Positions 1 to 5,918 of a DNA stretch of 6,846 bases are shown piece by piece. Under the pieces are notes generated by a model, which was not told the DNA's origin, did no database searches, and was given only the letters and a program-made list of their open reading frames with translations. Origin of the DNA: SCTG01 sp036005325 (GTDB lineage Bacteria > Nitrospirota > Nitrospiria > Nitrospirales > NS-4); NCBI GenBank assembly GCA_036005325.1, contig DASYQR010000058.1, positions 1 to 6,846 of the forward strand, given 5' to 3'. Each line of letters opens with the position of its first letter. Position 1 is the stretch's first letter. A program made the position numbers and the translations under genes.

Positions 1-138
1 GAGCGGGACAGAGGAAAGCAGCAGATCGAACGCCAGCCCGGACGCCAGGAACGGGCCGCCGTCATCGAAGAATTTGACGATCGTCCTTTTCAGGACCAGC
101 CAGGAAGTCCGGAAAGTCGCCAGACGCCGGCCTCTCAT
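1..138 (-). CDS. YihY/BrkB-family membrane protein, N-terminal 46 residues (partial)
   Basis: The gene runs leftward out of the window, so only the first 46 codons are present. The visible protein starts with a basic N-terminus (MRGRRLATFRTSW), then KRTIVKFFDDGG, then PFLASGLAFDLLLSSVPL entering a hydrophobic segment. The pattern 'FFDD - L-A-S/A-G/A-L-A-F - L-L - P' is the usual beginning of the YihY/virulence factor BrkB family (once misnamed RNase BN), multi-pass inner-membrane proteins whose biochemical role is unsettled. Its ATG overlaps the stop codon of the upstream lipoprotein gene by one base (TGATG on the minus strand), so the two are probably co-transcribed and translationally coupled. 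The assignment rests on a short fragment; the rest of the gene is outside the window. Confidence 0.7.
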   Translation of the reverse strand, partial: MRGRRLATFRTSWLVLKRTIVKFFDDGGPFLASGLAFDLLLSSVPL

Positions 139-860
139 CACATTGCGTCCGGACTCAATCGCTGACGCAGCTTCATGCCGATCTGATCGGCGGCTCCCCT
201 GAACGTCTCCCAGCCGAGCGCTTGATAGGGGTCTCCCTCCACGATGGTAAACGGACCGCCCAACGTAAAGGTCCGGTAGTAGATCCGTGGGTAGCTGATC
301 CGATTGACATAATCCAGCGCTTCCGCCATCACATAATCGTCCTGTCCGAACTCAGTCATCAGCACCCGTCCCTGAGAGACATCCACCAATGCCCCATCCA
401 TGCGGACGAACAATTGGTTCTCCATGATCGGCCAAAACCGCAGCTTCCTCGCGGACTGGGACGTCGCCACGACGACAACCACATTGGTGAGCTTCGTGTC
501 CTTGGTGAGTTCACGCAGACGCTCCAAGCTCAAGCCGGCCAGGCCGCTCGCGGGCATCGTGACCGGAGGGAAGATTTTCTCAATCACGATATGGGGCGAC
601 TGCTGCAATTCCTTTTGAATCCGTCCCGCCACTTTCTCCAACACGGCCGGCGCCGGCGTGGTCGGCTTTCCGATCTCCTTTTCGGGCAGCGCCAGAACCA
701 GGCCCGCGACGAGCGGCCGAGCGGTTTGCGACGGTTGCTGCGACGAAGCTGACGGTGGCTGGAATCCGGAGAGGTAGTCGGTGACGTGACTGGAAAAATT
801 CGCGCAGCCTTCCAGGACGATCATCGCCGTGAGCGCCACGATGGTGATGACGGGGTTCAT
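138..860 (-). CDS. Predicted lipoprotein of unknown function
   Basis: A 240-residue protein. I chose the ATG at 860 over an upstream in-frame GTG at 893 because AAGGAGG lies 7 bases before it; the longer reading would translate the Shine-Dalgarno itself as a glycine run. The N-terminus is hydrophobic (VITIVALTAMIVL, residues 4-16) and ends in L-E-G-C with Cys19, a lipobox with an unusual Glu at -2; the n-region lacks a basic residue, so lipidation is likely but not certain. Residues 28-50 are Ser/Pro/Gln-rich and look like a tether. The rest is a soluble domain with a strong beta strand (NVVVVVATS, about 126-134) and an aromatic stretch ISYPRIYYRTFTLGGPF (188-204). I do not recognise the domain. 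Downstream is the YihY/BrkB gene, so it may belong to an envelope unit; upstream is a divergent sigma factor gene. Confidence 0.75.
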   Translation of the reverse strand: MNPVITIVALTAMIVLEGCANFSSHVTDYLSGFQPPSASSQQPSQTARPLVAGLVLALPEKEIGKPTTPAPAVLEKVAGRIQKELQQSPHIVIEKIFPPVTMPASGLAGLSLERLRELTKDTKLTNVVVVVATSQSARKLRFWPIMENQLFVRMDGALVDVSQGRVLMTEFGQDDYVMAEALDYVNRISYPRIYYRTFTLGGPFTIVEGDPYQALGWETFRGAADQIGMKLRQRLSPDAM

Positions 861-982
861 GCCTCCACCTCCTTGCCGTTGGTCCCGTGTCACTGACTTC
901 TAGCCTAGCATGAAGCGGCTTCCAGCGATCAGATGAGCGGTCTTCTGGAAAAATACGCCGTTCTGAGCTACGATGCGGGCCG
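861..982. other. Divergent intergenic region with an 11-bp palindrome
   Basis: This 122-bp gap separates the leftward lipoprotein gene from the rightward sigma factor gene and must carry the promoters of both unless a start lies elsewhere. I see no convincing -35/-10 pair in either direction. A perfect odd palindrome, GAAGC-G-GCTTC, lies at 912-922. Its loop is too short for an RNA hairpin, so a dimeric regulator site is the more likely use, if it has one. A GGAA at 947-950 resembles the -35 core of ECF promoters but has no clear partner. Confidence 0.35.
868..874 (-). promoter_or_regulatory. Ribosome binding site of the lipoprotein gene
   Basis: Reading leftward, AAGGAGG is followed by a 7-base spacer and ATG at 860. 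This near-perfect anti-16S match decides the start in favour of 860 over the GTG at 893. Confidence 0.75.
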
Positions 983-1489
983 ATGGACCGAGAGCAGATT
1001 CTTTCCAGTTTGCGTGAAAGGATCGTCGCCTTTGTGACATCTCGATTAACAAAGGATGTCGCGGAGGACCTGGCGCAGGAGGTGCTGCTACTGTTGCACC
1101 AGAAATACGGGCACGTCCATCAGTTGGACGAGCTGCTTCCGCTGTCGCTGCAGATCACGCGTTTCAAGATCCAGGATTTCCGCCGCAAGACGTTCCGGCG
1201 GGGGGAGTATAACACACTCCAATTGATGGGGATCCAGGTGGCGGATACGGAAAACAATCCCGGCGTCGAGGTGGAGCGCAAACAGATGCTCGACCGCTTG
1301 ACGAAGGCCATAGACTCCCTGGGCGACCGCTGCCGCCGGCTCTTTCGATGGAAATTAGAAGGGAAACGCTTCGCCGAGATTCAAACCTTGTTCGGAGTCG
1401 AGTCCATCAACACGATTTATACGTGGGACCACCGCTGTCGGAAGGAGTTGCTTGCGTTGTTGGGCGGAAGCTGGGAAGGGACGCACTGA
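983..1489 (+). CDS. ECF-like RNA polymerase sigma factor
   Basis: A 168-residue protein, the usual size of an ECF (sigma-70 family group 4) factor, which directs RNA polymerase to a stress or envelope regulon. Region 2 covers about residues 8-70: the helix with KDVAEDLAQEVLLLLHQKY matches the conserved D-A-E-D-L-x-Q-E-V core, followed by LSLQITRFKIQDFRRK, the position of the -10-recognising helix. Region 4 covers about 102-160: LTKAIDSLGDRCRRLFRWKLEGKRF, then a helix-turn-helix (FAEIQTLFGVESINTIYTWDHRCRKEL). The ATG at 983 is the most upstream start possible in this frame, but no good Shine-Dalgarno precedes it, so initiation may be weak or leaderless. Its stop overlaps the next gene's ATG (TGATG), the usual arrangement for a sigma factor and its partner. 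Region 4 is somewhat divergent; the sub-group is not identified. Confidence 0.82.
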   Translation: MDREQILSSLRERIVAFVTSRLTKDVAEDLAQEVLLLLHQKYGHVHQLDELLPLSLQITRFKIQDFRRKTFRRGEYNTLQLMGIQVADTENNPGVEVERKQMLDRLTKAIDSLGDRCRRLFRWKLEGKRFAEIQTLFGVESINTIYTWDHRCRKELLALLGGSWEGTH

Positions 1490-2655
1490 TGCCGCGCGAA
1501 GACCTCGAAAAACTGCTGGGTGGCTTCGCCACCAATACGCTGACGGAAGAAGAGCGCAAAGCGCTCTTCGAAGCGGCGCTGACCGATCAGGCGCTCTTCA
1601 ACGCGCTGGCCGACGAGCAGGCCCTGAAGGAACTGCTTGACGATCCCCGTTCTCGACGGCAACTGTTGGCGTCCCTGGAAGCGAAGACACAGGCGAAGCA
1701 GTGGTTCCAGCAGTCATGGTCTTGGGCGCTCGCCGGGAGCTTGGCCGCGGTAGTGCTGGCCGTCACGCTGGTGACGCGGGAAGCCGGCGTTCCACCGGCT
1801 GGTCCGCCAGAACGGCAGGAGGCCTCGAAACAGCAGGCAGCCGAGCCGCAATCAGGTGATTCTGCGCCCCCCGCGCAGGCAAAGCGTGAGGCAAAGGCGC
1901 GGCGAGCGCCTGCGGCTCCCGCAAAGCCTTCACGCAAGCAGGATGAACGCGCGAAAGCTCCCGCTTCCGCGCCGGCACCACGCGACGAGACTTCCGCCGC
2001 AGCCGATGCCCCATCGGCCCGGAAAAACGCGCTGGCTACCGCGCCGACACCATCCGAAGGGGCCCCCCCGTCAGCGCTGTCCAAAGAACAGCAACCGGTA
2101 CAGGGCCTCGTCGAACAACTCCAAGGAGAGCGACATGCACGCGAGCTGTTCTATGCGGGCGTGGAGCCACCAAGGGCGCCGGCTGCTTCCCAATCGGCCG
2201 AGAAAGCGGAGCTCGGTGCGTTGAAAGAGAAAACCGCCCGCACCACTCTCGCGCCCCTCGGGCTCCGCTACAGCGTCGCGAACCAGCGACTCACGATTGA
2301 AGCGAACGACAGCGCGTACCTCTACGTGCTGGGCCGCAATGCGGCCGGCGCCCTGACGCCGCTGTTCCCTCGTAAAGGCACCGGCGCGCAAGCCGCGCGC
2401 GTGGAGAAAGGAAAGCGCTACACGGTTGAGGCCCCGTCGGACATCAGCCAGGTGATCATTGCCCTCTCCCGTCAACCACGCGCCGATCTTCAGGGCGCGC
2501 CGGCTGGGCCGCCTTCGACGACCACGTCCCTCCTGATCGAAAAAGCGGAAGAAGCCGCTCCGTCCCAGGAGAGCGAACGGGCCGTGTATGTGGTCAATCC
2601 CAGTTCCGACCCCTCTGCCGGCATCATCTTCGAGACAACCCTGTCCAACCGCTGA
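1489..2655 (+). CDS. Single-pass membrane protein with C-terminal DUF4384-like domain, probable anti-sigma partner
   Basis: A 388-residue protein starting at the ATG that overlaps the sigma factor stop; GAAGGG lies 8 bases upstream. Layout: a charged helical N-terminal region (about 1-70, EDLEKLLGGFATNTLTEEER...), one transmembrane helix (about 77-96, WSWALAGSLAAVVLAVTLVT), a Pro/Ala/Lys/Ser-rich disordered linker (about 100-240), and a folded C-terminal domain (about 255-388) containing RLTIEANDSAYLYVLGRNAAGALTPLFP split by short loops, and a terminal YVVNPSSDPSAGIIFE stretch. The YLYVL-G-LFP pattern is typical of DUF4384. Co-transcription with a sigma factor and this topology suggest the N-terminus holds the sigma factor while the outer domain senses the envelope; this is inference. 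The protein has no cysteine and one histidine, so it lacks the zinc anti-sigma motif HxxxCxxC. It could instead be a regulated effector. Confidence 0.75.
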   Translation: MPREDLEKLLGGFATNTLTEEERKALFEAALTDQALFNALADEQALKELLDDPRSRRQLLASLEAKTQAKQWFQQSWSWALAGSLAAVVLAVTLVTREAGVPPAGPPERQEASKQQAAEPQSGDSAPPAQAKREAKARRAPAAPAKPSRKQDERAKAPASAPAPRDETSAAADAPSARKNALATAPTPSEGAPPSALSKEQQPVQGLVEQLQGERHARELFYAGVEPPRAPAASQSAEKAELGALKEKTARTTLAPLGLRYSVANQRLTIEANDSAYLYVLGRNAAGALTPLFPRKGTGAQAARVEKGKRYTVEAPSDISQVIIALSRQPRADLQGAPAGPPSTTTSLLIEKAEEAAPSQESERAVYVVNPSSDPSAGIIFETTLSNR

Positions 2656-2672
2656 CATTTCTTTCCTTTCCC

Positions 2673-2695
2673 TCCGAAGTTCTTTCGGAAATTTT
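2673..2695 (+). terminator. Weak candidate intrinsic terminator after the DUF4384 gene
   Basis: A perfect 6-bp stem TCCGAA / TTCGGA with a 5-base loop (GTTCT) starts 18 bases after the stop codon and is followed by AATTTT. The stem is short and the T tract is only four bases, so it would give at most partial termination between the sigma/anti-sigma pair and the DUF4139 gene. Confidence 0.35.
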
Positions 2696-2757
2696 CCCTG
2701 TCTCCGATGAAAGGACCTCCTCTCTCGCGCCATTTCCTTAGTAAGACAACGGGCAAA

Positions 2758-2778
2758 GGCCGAGGTCAGGCCCTCGCC
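2758..2778 (+). other. Hairpin in the leader of the DUF4139 gene
   Basis: GGC(C)GAGG pairs with CCTCGCC across a 6-base loop (TCAGGC), a 7-bp GC stem with one bulged C. It ends 7 bases before the AAAGGAGG ribosome binding site. It may stabilise the message or affect translation; chance is also possible in GC-rich DNA. Confidence 0.3.
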
Positions 2779-2785
2779 CACAAAC

Positions 2786-2793
2786 AAAGGAGG
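2786..2793 (+). promoter_or_regulatory. Strong ribosome binding site of the DUF4139 gene
   Basis: AAAGGAGG lies 5 bases before the ATG at 2799 and fixes the start. It is among the strongest ribosome binding sites in the window, consistent with an abundant secreted product. Confidence 0.75.
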
Positions 2794-2798
2794 CGCGT

Positions 2799-4334
2799 AT
2801 GACTACGACCAGCAGCATCAAACCCCTCATCGGGCTCGTCCTGTGTGCGCTCATCACCGTAGAGCCGGCCTTTGCGCAAGGCAAGAACGGCTCGAATGCC
2901 CTCACGATCTACAGCACCGCGTCGCCCGGCGCGATCCAACCGGAACTCTATCGTCCGGGAACCTACCATCAGACGGTCCCAGGCTATGCGGTGGTACGGC
3001 ACGAGCGGGAGGTTGCGTTGGACAAGAGTCGCACCACCGTCAAATTCACGGACGTGGCGGCGCTCATCGATCCGACCACCGTCTCCTTCGAATCGCTCAT
3101 GGATCCGGCCGGCACGCGCGTGCTGGAACAGAATTTCCAGTTTGATCTGATCAACAACCAGAAGCTCCTGCAGAAGTACATTGACAGCGAGATCACCGTC
3201 GAACAGACGCGTGGCGATAAAGTGGAGTCCTTCACCGGCACGCTGATGAGCATAGATGGGGGGCTGGTGTTGAAACAGAAAGACGGTAGCGTGCACATCC
3301 TGCCCCATAACACCGGCGTCAAGCTGCCCCAACTCCCAGGCGGGCTGATCACGCGGCCGACCCTGGTCTGGGATATCGTGGCAAACAAAACCGGCCTCCA
3401 TCGCAGCCGGGTGTCGTACCAGACGAGCGGCCTTACCTGGTGGACGGACTACAATGTTACTTTTGCCGAAGGCAAGGACGCCAATACCTGTTCGCTGGAT
3501 GTCGGCGCTTGGGTGAGCATCCTCAACCAGTCCGGGGCCGGATACCCGGATGCCAAGCTCAAGCTGGTGGCCGGCGACGTACATCGCGCTCCGGTCGCAG
3601 GGCAGCGTTTCGCGCGGAGCAGGGCGATGGACTATCCGGCGGCAAAGGCAGCCGAGGCAACGGGCTTCGTCGAAAAGAGCTTCTTCGAATACCACCTCTA
3701 TACCCTCGAACGACCGACCACCCTGCCGGACCGTTCCACCAAACAGATTGAATTGTTCCCGGCAGCCCAGGGCGTGCCGTGCCAGAAGACCCTCGTGTAC
3801 TACGGCCTCGCGCCCGGTTACTGGGGCCACTTTTCCAGCCCGATGACGGATCGGAATTACGGCCTCGAGACCAACAAGAAAGTGGATGTCTACCTGGGCT
3901 TCAAAAATGCCAAGGAGCATCACATGGGCATGCCATTGCCGTCGGGCCGCATCCGCGTGAGCAAGCTCGATCCCGCTGACAGCACCCTTGAATTCATCGG
4001 CGAGGACACGCTGGACCACACGCCCAAGAACGAAAAGGTGCTGATCAAGCTCGGCAGCGCCTTCGACGTCGTGGGTGAACGCAAGCAGGTGGATTTCCGA
4101 GTGGATACCGCGAACAAAACCATGACCGAAACGATCGAGGTCACGTTGCGTAACCACAAGACCGAACAGGTGACGGTGATCGTGAAGGAAAACCTCTATC
4201 GCTGGCTCAACTGGAAGATCACGGCCAAGAACCACGAGTACGAGAAACAGGACGCGCGGACCATTCATTTTCCTATCAAACTGGCCAAGGATGGGGAAGC
4301 GACAGTCCGTTACACTGTGCAATACAGTTGGTAG
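2799..4334 (+). CDS. Secreted DUF4139 domain-containing protein
   Basis: A 511-residue protein with a clear signal peptide: Lys8, hydrophobic core about 9-21, and a likely signal peptidase I site after AFA (26/27). It is therefore exported to the periplasm or outer membrane. The mature protein is beta-rich. Residues about 62-110 (GYAVVRHEREVALDKSRTTVKF...) are the N-terminal strand region, and about 190-300 carry the DUF4139 signature: VSYQTSGLTWWTDYNV (205-220), LDVGAWVSILNQSGAGYPDAKLKLVAGDV (233-261, quoted as contiguous blocks of the motif). The DUF4139 fold continues to the C-terminal ATVRYTVQYSW. The family's biochemical function is not established. It follows a sigma factor/membrane-partner pair on the same strand with a 143-bp gap, so it may be a target or effector of that system; a separate promoter in the gap is possible but not evident. 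Confidence 0.85.
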   Translation: MTTTSSIKPLIGLVLCALITVEPAFAQGKNGSNALTIYSTASPGAIQPELYRPGTYHQTVPGYAVVRHEREVALDKSRTTVKFTDVAALIDPTTVSFESLMDPAGTRVLEQNFQFDLINNQKLLQKYIDSEITVEQTRGDKVESFTGTLMSIDGGLVLKQKDGSVHILPHNTGVKLPQLPGGLITRPTLVWDIVANKTGLHRSRVSYQTSGLTWWTDYNVTFAEGKDANTCSLDVGAWVSILNQSGAGYPDAKLKLVAGDVHRAPVAGQRFARSRAMDYPAAKAAEATGFVEKSFFEYHLYTLERPTTLPDRSTKQIELFPAAQGVPCQKTLVYYGLAPGYWGHFSSPMTDRNYGLETNKKVDVYLGFKNAKEHHMGMPLPSGRIRVSKLDPADSTLEFIGEDTLDHTPKNEKVLIKLGSAFDVVGERKQVDFRVDTANKTMTETIEVTLRNHKTEQVTVIVKENLYRWLNWKITAKNHEYEKQDARTIHFPIKLAKDGEATVRYTVQYSW

Positions 4335-4450
4335 GCCAAGCCAGGGGCGCGAAGATGGCATGGGCGGTGCGGGTGTGGAGCCCGCGCCGCACACTCCTCG
4401 CTTGCCAAACGTCTCCTAAATCGCTATGACTGCGGCATGCGGGGACAGCC

Positions 4451-4915
4451 ATGCTGACGATCAGGGGGGCGATCGAGAGCGATTTGCCCGAGATTCTCAA
4501 GATCCAGGCGGAGGCGTTCGGAGAATATCAGGGCACGTACGAGACGAGCGCCTGGACCAAGGAGACGCTGGAGAACGTCACGCTCGATTCGCGCGAGAAG
4601 GTGATCCTGGTGGCTGAGTGGGACGGCGCGGTGGTCGGGTCGGTCCGCTACTGGATCGCGGGCGGCGTGTGCGTGATCCGGCTGCTGTCCGTGCGCCCGG
4701 CGTACCAGGGTCGGGGGATCGGGAAGGCGCTGCTGCGGGAAATCGAGCGGCTGGCCGCAGATGCCCACAAGCTCTACGTCTGCACGATGCTCCGCGCATC
4801 CCGGAACATCGCCCTGTTTCTGAATCTCGGCTATCGCCCCGAATCCCTGCTGCCGGACCAGTACCACCACGCGGACTTAATCTGTTTCTCCAAATACCCG
4901 AAGCCCGCGACCTGA
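4451..4915 (+). CDS. GNAT-family N-acetyltransferase
   Basis: A 154-residue protein, the standard length of a single GNAT domain that transfers acetyl from acetyl-CoA to an amine. Motif order fits: N-terminal beta1-alpha1 (MLTIRGAIESDLPEILKIQ), beta strands VILVAEWDGAVVGSVRYWI (51-69), then motif A at 78-95 (RLLSVRPAYQGRGIGKALL) with the acetyl-CoA pyrophosphate loop Q86-G-R-G-I-G, and motif B near 119-130 (NIALFLNLGYRP). Substrate cannot be predicted. The start is the only well-placed ATG; a GGGGA about 5 bases upstream is a modest ribosome binding site. A 116-bp gap separates it from the DUF4139 gene, and 97 bp from the next small gene, so it is probably its own unit. Confidence 0.88.
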   Translation: MLTIRGAIESDLPEILKIQAEAFGEYQGTYETSAWTKETLENVTLDSREKVILVAEWDGAVVGSVRYWIAGGVCVIRLLSVRPAYQGRGIGKALLREIERLAADAHKLYVCTMLRASRNIALFLNLGYRPESLLPDQYHHADLICFSKYPKPAT

Positions 4916-4995
4916 CTCTCCGAGCCGATTTTGCTTGCATTGCACCGCGCCGATTCTGTACCCTGGCGCGTTTGACTGGAATGAACCATTTAAGT

Positions 4996-5003
4996 GGAGA
5001 GGA
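4996..5003 (+). promoter_or_regulatory. Ribosome binding site of the 77-residue gene
   Basis: GGAGAGGA lies about 10 bases before the ATG at 5013. It supports this start over the upstream in-frame ATG at 4935, which has no comparable site and would add an unlikely 26-residue extension. Confidence 0.5.
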
Positions 5004-5012
5004 TTGCGTTCG

Positions 5013-5246
5013 ATGGAGCAGACGACGAATTCAGTGAATTGGAGACAGTGGCTGACCTATCCACATCTCGTCCACCCCGCCGCGGTCGAGACGATGGACA
5101 TGCTCGCCGAGATGCTGGCCGGCACCACCTGGCCGGAAGACCGCCACGCGGCCGTCGAAGCGTTTCTGAAGAGCGCAAAGGACGAAGGCATCGTGACCGC
5201 CCAGGAGTACATTCGACTCCGCAGCGCGCTCGCCCCGGAGATGTAG
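5013..5246 (+). CDS. Small hypothetical protein (77 residues)
   Basis: I do not recognise this protein. It begins MEQTTNSVNWRQWLTYPHL and is mostly helical in appearance: an acidic, hydrophobic-patterned segment VETMDMLAEMLAGTTW (about 25-40), then DRHAAVEAFLKSAKDEGIVT and EYIRLRSALAPEM. It has no cysteine, no signal peptide and no membrane segment, so it is probably a small cytosolic protein. The start at 5013 is chosen for the GGAGAGG upstream. It ends 3 bases before the stop of the convergent minus-strand gene. Frame-consistent coding character and a plausible ribosome binding site support it as a real gene; the function is unknown. Confidence 0.6.
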   Translation: MEQTTNSVNWRQWLTYPHLVHPAAVETMDMLAEMLAGTTWPEDRHAAVEAFLKSAKDEGIVTAQEYIRLRSALAPEM

Positions 5247-5249
5247 TTT

Positions 5250-5864
5250 TTAGTCATCGGGATAGCGGTGGGAGTCCGGTTTGAACCATTGTGGTTCATC
5301 CTCCCCCCAGGCTGGAACTTCCACCTTTTCGATGCACAGATCGTCGGTATCAACGCGCCACCCGTGCGCGTATCCCGCCAGATCTTCAGTCAGACCAAGC
5401 CCTTGTGAGCCCCTCAATCCGGCCGGTTTGATCTCGTCGAGCGGGACGAGAAAATCCGTGTCCCAGAAGTAGCGCGCGATCAGGGCGGCGAAATCGATCT
5501 CGGCCAGCCGGGAGTTCCCGACCGGCAGGAGCCCGTTTGGCTGCCCGGGCGCCACATCGTTCAGCTCCGCACAAAAATTCTCCAGGCACTCGTACAGCAG
5601 CAGCCATAGACTCTCCGCAATCCGGTAGACCGCCAGCGCCTGGCTGGCCCCGAGCAGACGCTCGAGGGATGGTATCGCGGACTGCATGGTGAAGCGCCGC
5701 GAGGCGTGCGGATAGCAGGCCTCCCAGGCATCCAGATCGTACCGGGCGTTGAGCGTCGTGACTTTCCCAAGTTCGCGCTCGAGCGCCGCGTGCAGGATTG
5801 CCGTGAAGACGGTGTCAGGCCTGTGCTGAAAGTAAATCAACCAACGTTCTCCCAAACAGCCCAT
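5250..5864 (-). CDS. Hypothetical protein (204 residues), divergent from arsR
   Basis: I do not recognise the family. From the ATG at 5864 the protein reads MGCLGERWLIYFQHRPDTVF, with helical stretches around a Leu-rich segment (ALAVYRIAESLWLLLYECLE) and a C-terminal half with DFAALIARYFWDTDFLVP and LCIEKVEVPAWGEDEPQWF. It is acidic, with no signal peptide and no clear membrane helix; the Leu-rich part is too broken by charges. The reading frame stays open upstream to 5969, but that would overlap arsR. An ATG at 5903 is also possible and would place the start inside the ArsR operator; 5864 keeps it clear. Neither has a strong ribosome binding site, so the start is uncertain. It is convergent with the 77-residue gene and divergent from arsR. 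Confidence 0.6.
   Translation of the reverse strand: MGCLGERWLIYFQHRPDTVFTAILHAALERELGKVTTLNARYDLDAWEACYPHASRRFTMQSAIPSLERLLGASQALAVYRIAESLWLLLYECLENFCAELNDVAPGQPNGLLPVGNSRLAEIDFAALIARYFWDTDFLVPLDEIKPAGLRGSQGLGLTEDLAGYAHGWRVDTDDLCIEKVEVPAWGEDEPQWFKPDSHRYPDD
5282..5298. repeat. Perfect inverted repeat near a convergent gene junction
   Basis: TGAACCA and TGGTTCA are separated by TTG: a perfect 7-bp stem with a 3-base loop, 36 bases past the stop of the plus-strand 77-residue gene and inside the last codons of the minus-strand gene. No T tract follows on either strand. It could slow or end the rightward transcript, or be chance. Confidence 0.4.
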
Positions 5865-5884
5865 CTTCCCACTTACACTTCCAC

Positions 5885-5912
5885 TTGACAAATCAACATT
5901 CATTGATATGAT
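5885..5912 (+). promoter_or_regulatory. arsR promoter (sigma-70 type)
   Basis: A consensus -35 box TTGACA (5885-5890) and a -10 box TATGAT (5907-5912, five of six matches) are 16 bases apart. With the last -10 base at -7, transcription would begin at 5919, which is the A of the arsR ATG. The ArsR operator fills the spacer, the standard layout for ArsR autorepression. Confidence 0.8.
5892..5907. promoter_or_regulatory. ArsR operator 1
   Basis: ATCAA-CATTCA-TTGAT is a perfect inverted repeat with a 6-base spacer, the form known for ArsR-family operators. It sits between the -35 and -10 boxes, sharing one base with the latter, so bound repressor would block RNA polymerase; As(III) binding would release it. 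Confidence 0.78.
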
Positions 5913-5918
5913 AAGGCC

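Noticed and set aside
222..752. Plus-strand open frame opposite the lipoprotein gene
   Set aside because: His/Arg-rich translation typical of an antisense shadow; the minus-strand frame has the ribosome binding site and lipobox.
1348..1488. N-terminal extension of the DUF4384 protein back to 1348
   Set aside because: It would overlap the sigma factor region 4 by 47 codons. The TGATG start at 1489 has a ribosome binding site and gives a sensible N-terminus.
1850..2100. Pro/Ala/Lys-rich linker as a possible repeat array
   Set aside because: The codons are compositionally biased but show no regular repeat unit; it is best read as a disordered linker.
2071..2787. Minus-strand open frame opposite the DUF4384 gene
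   Set aside because: Arg/Gly-rich shadow of the plus-strand gene with no ribosome binding site or recognisable motif.
4369..4385. GCGGG/CCCGC hairpin after the DUF4139 gene as a terminator
   Set aside because: The stem is short, competes with GTGCGG/CCGCAC pairing (4367-4372 with 4387-4392), and no T tract follows.
2766..4394. A 542-codon open frame on the minus strand opposite the DUF4139 gene
   Set aside because: It mirrors a gene with a signal peptide, strong ribosome binding site and family signature. Long antisense frames are common in GC-rich coding DNA, and its protein shows low-complexity His/Arg-rich composition with no domain.
4935..4962. TTGCAT and TGTACC as a promoter for the 77-residue gene
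   Set aside because: The -10 candidate matches only three of six consensus bases and other spacings score equally; not distinguishable from chance.
5217..5251. CTCCG/CGGAG hairpin with T5 at the end of the 77-residue gene as a terminator
   Set aside because: Only five pairs, a 14-base loop, and a 6-base gap before the T run; too weak to call.
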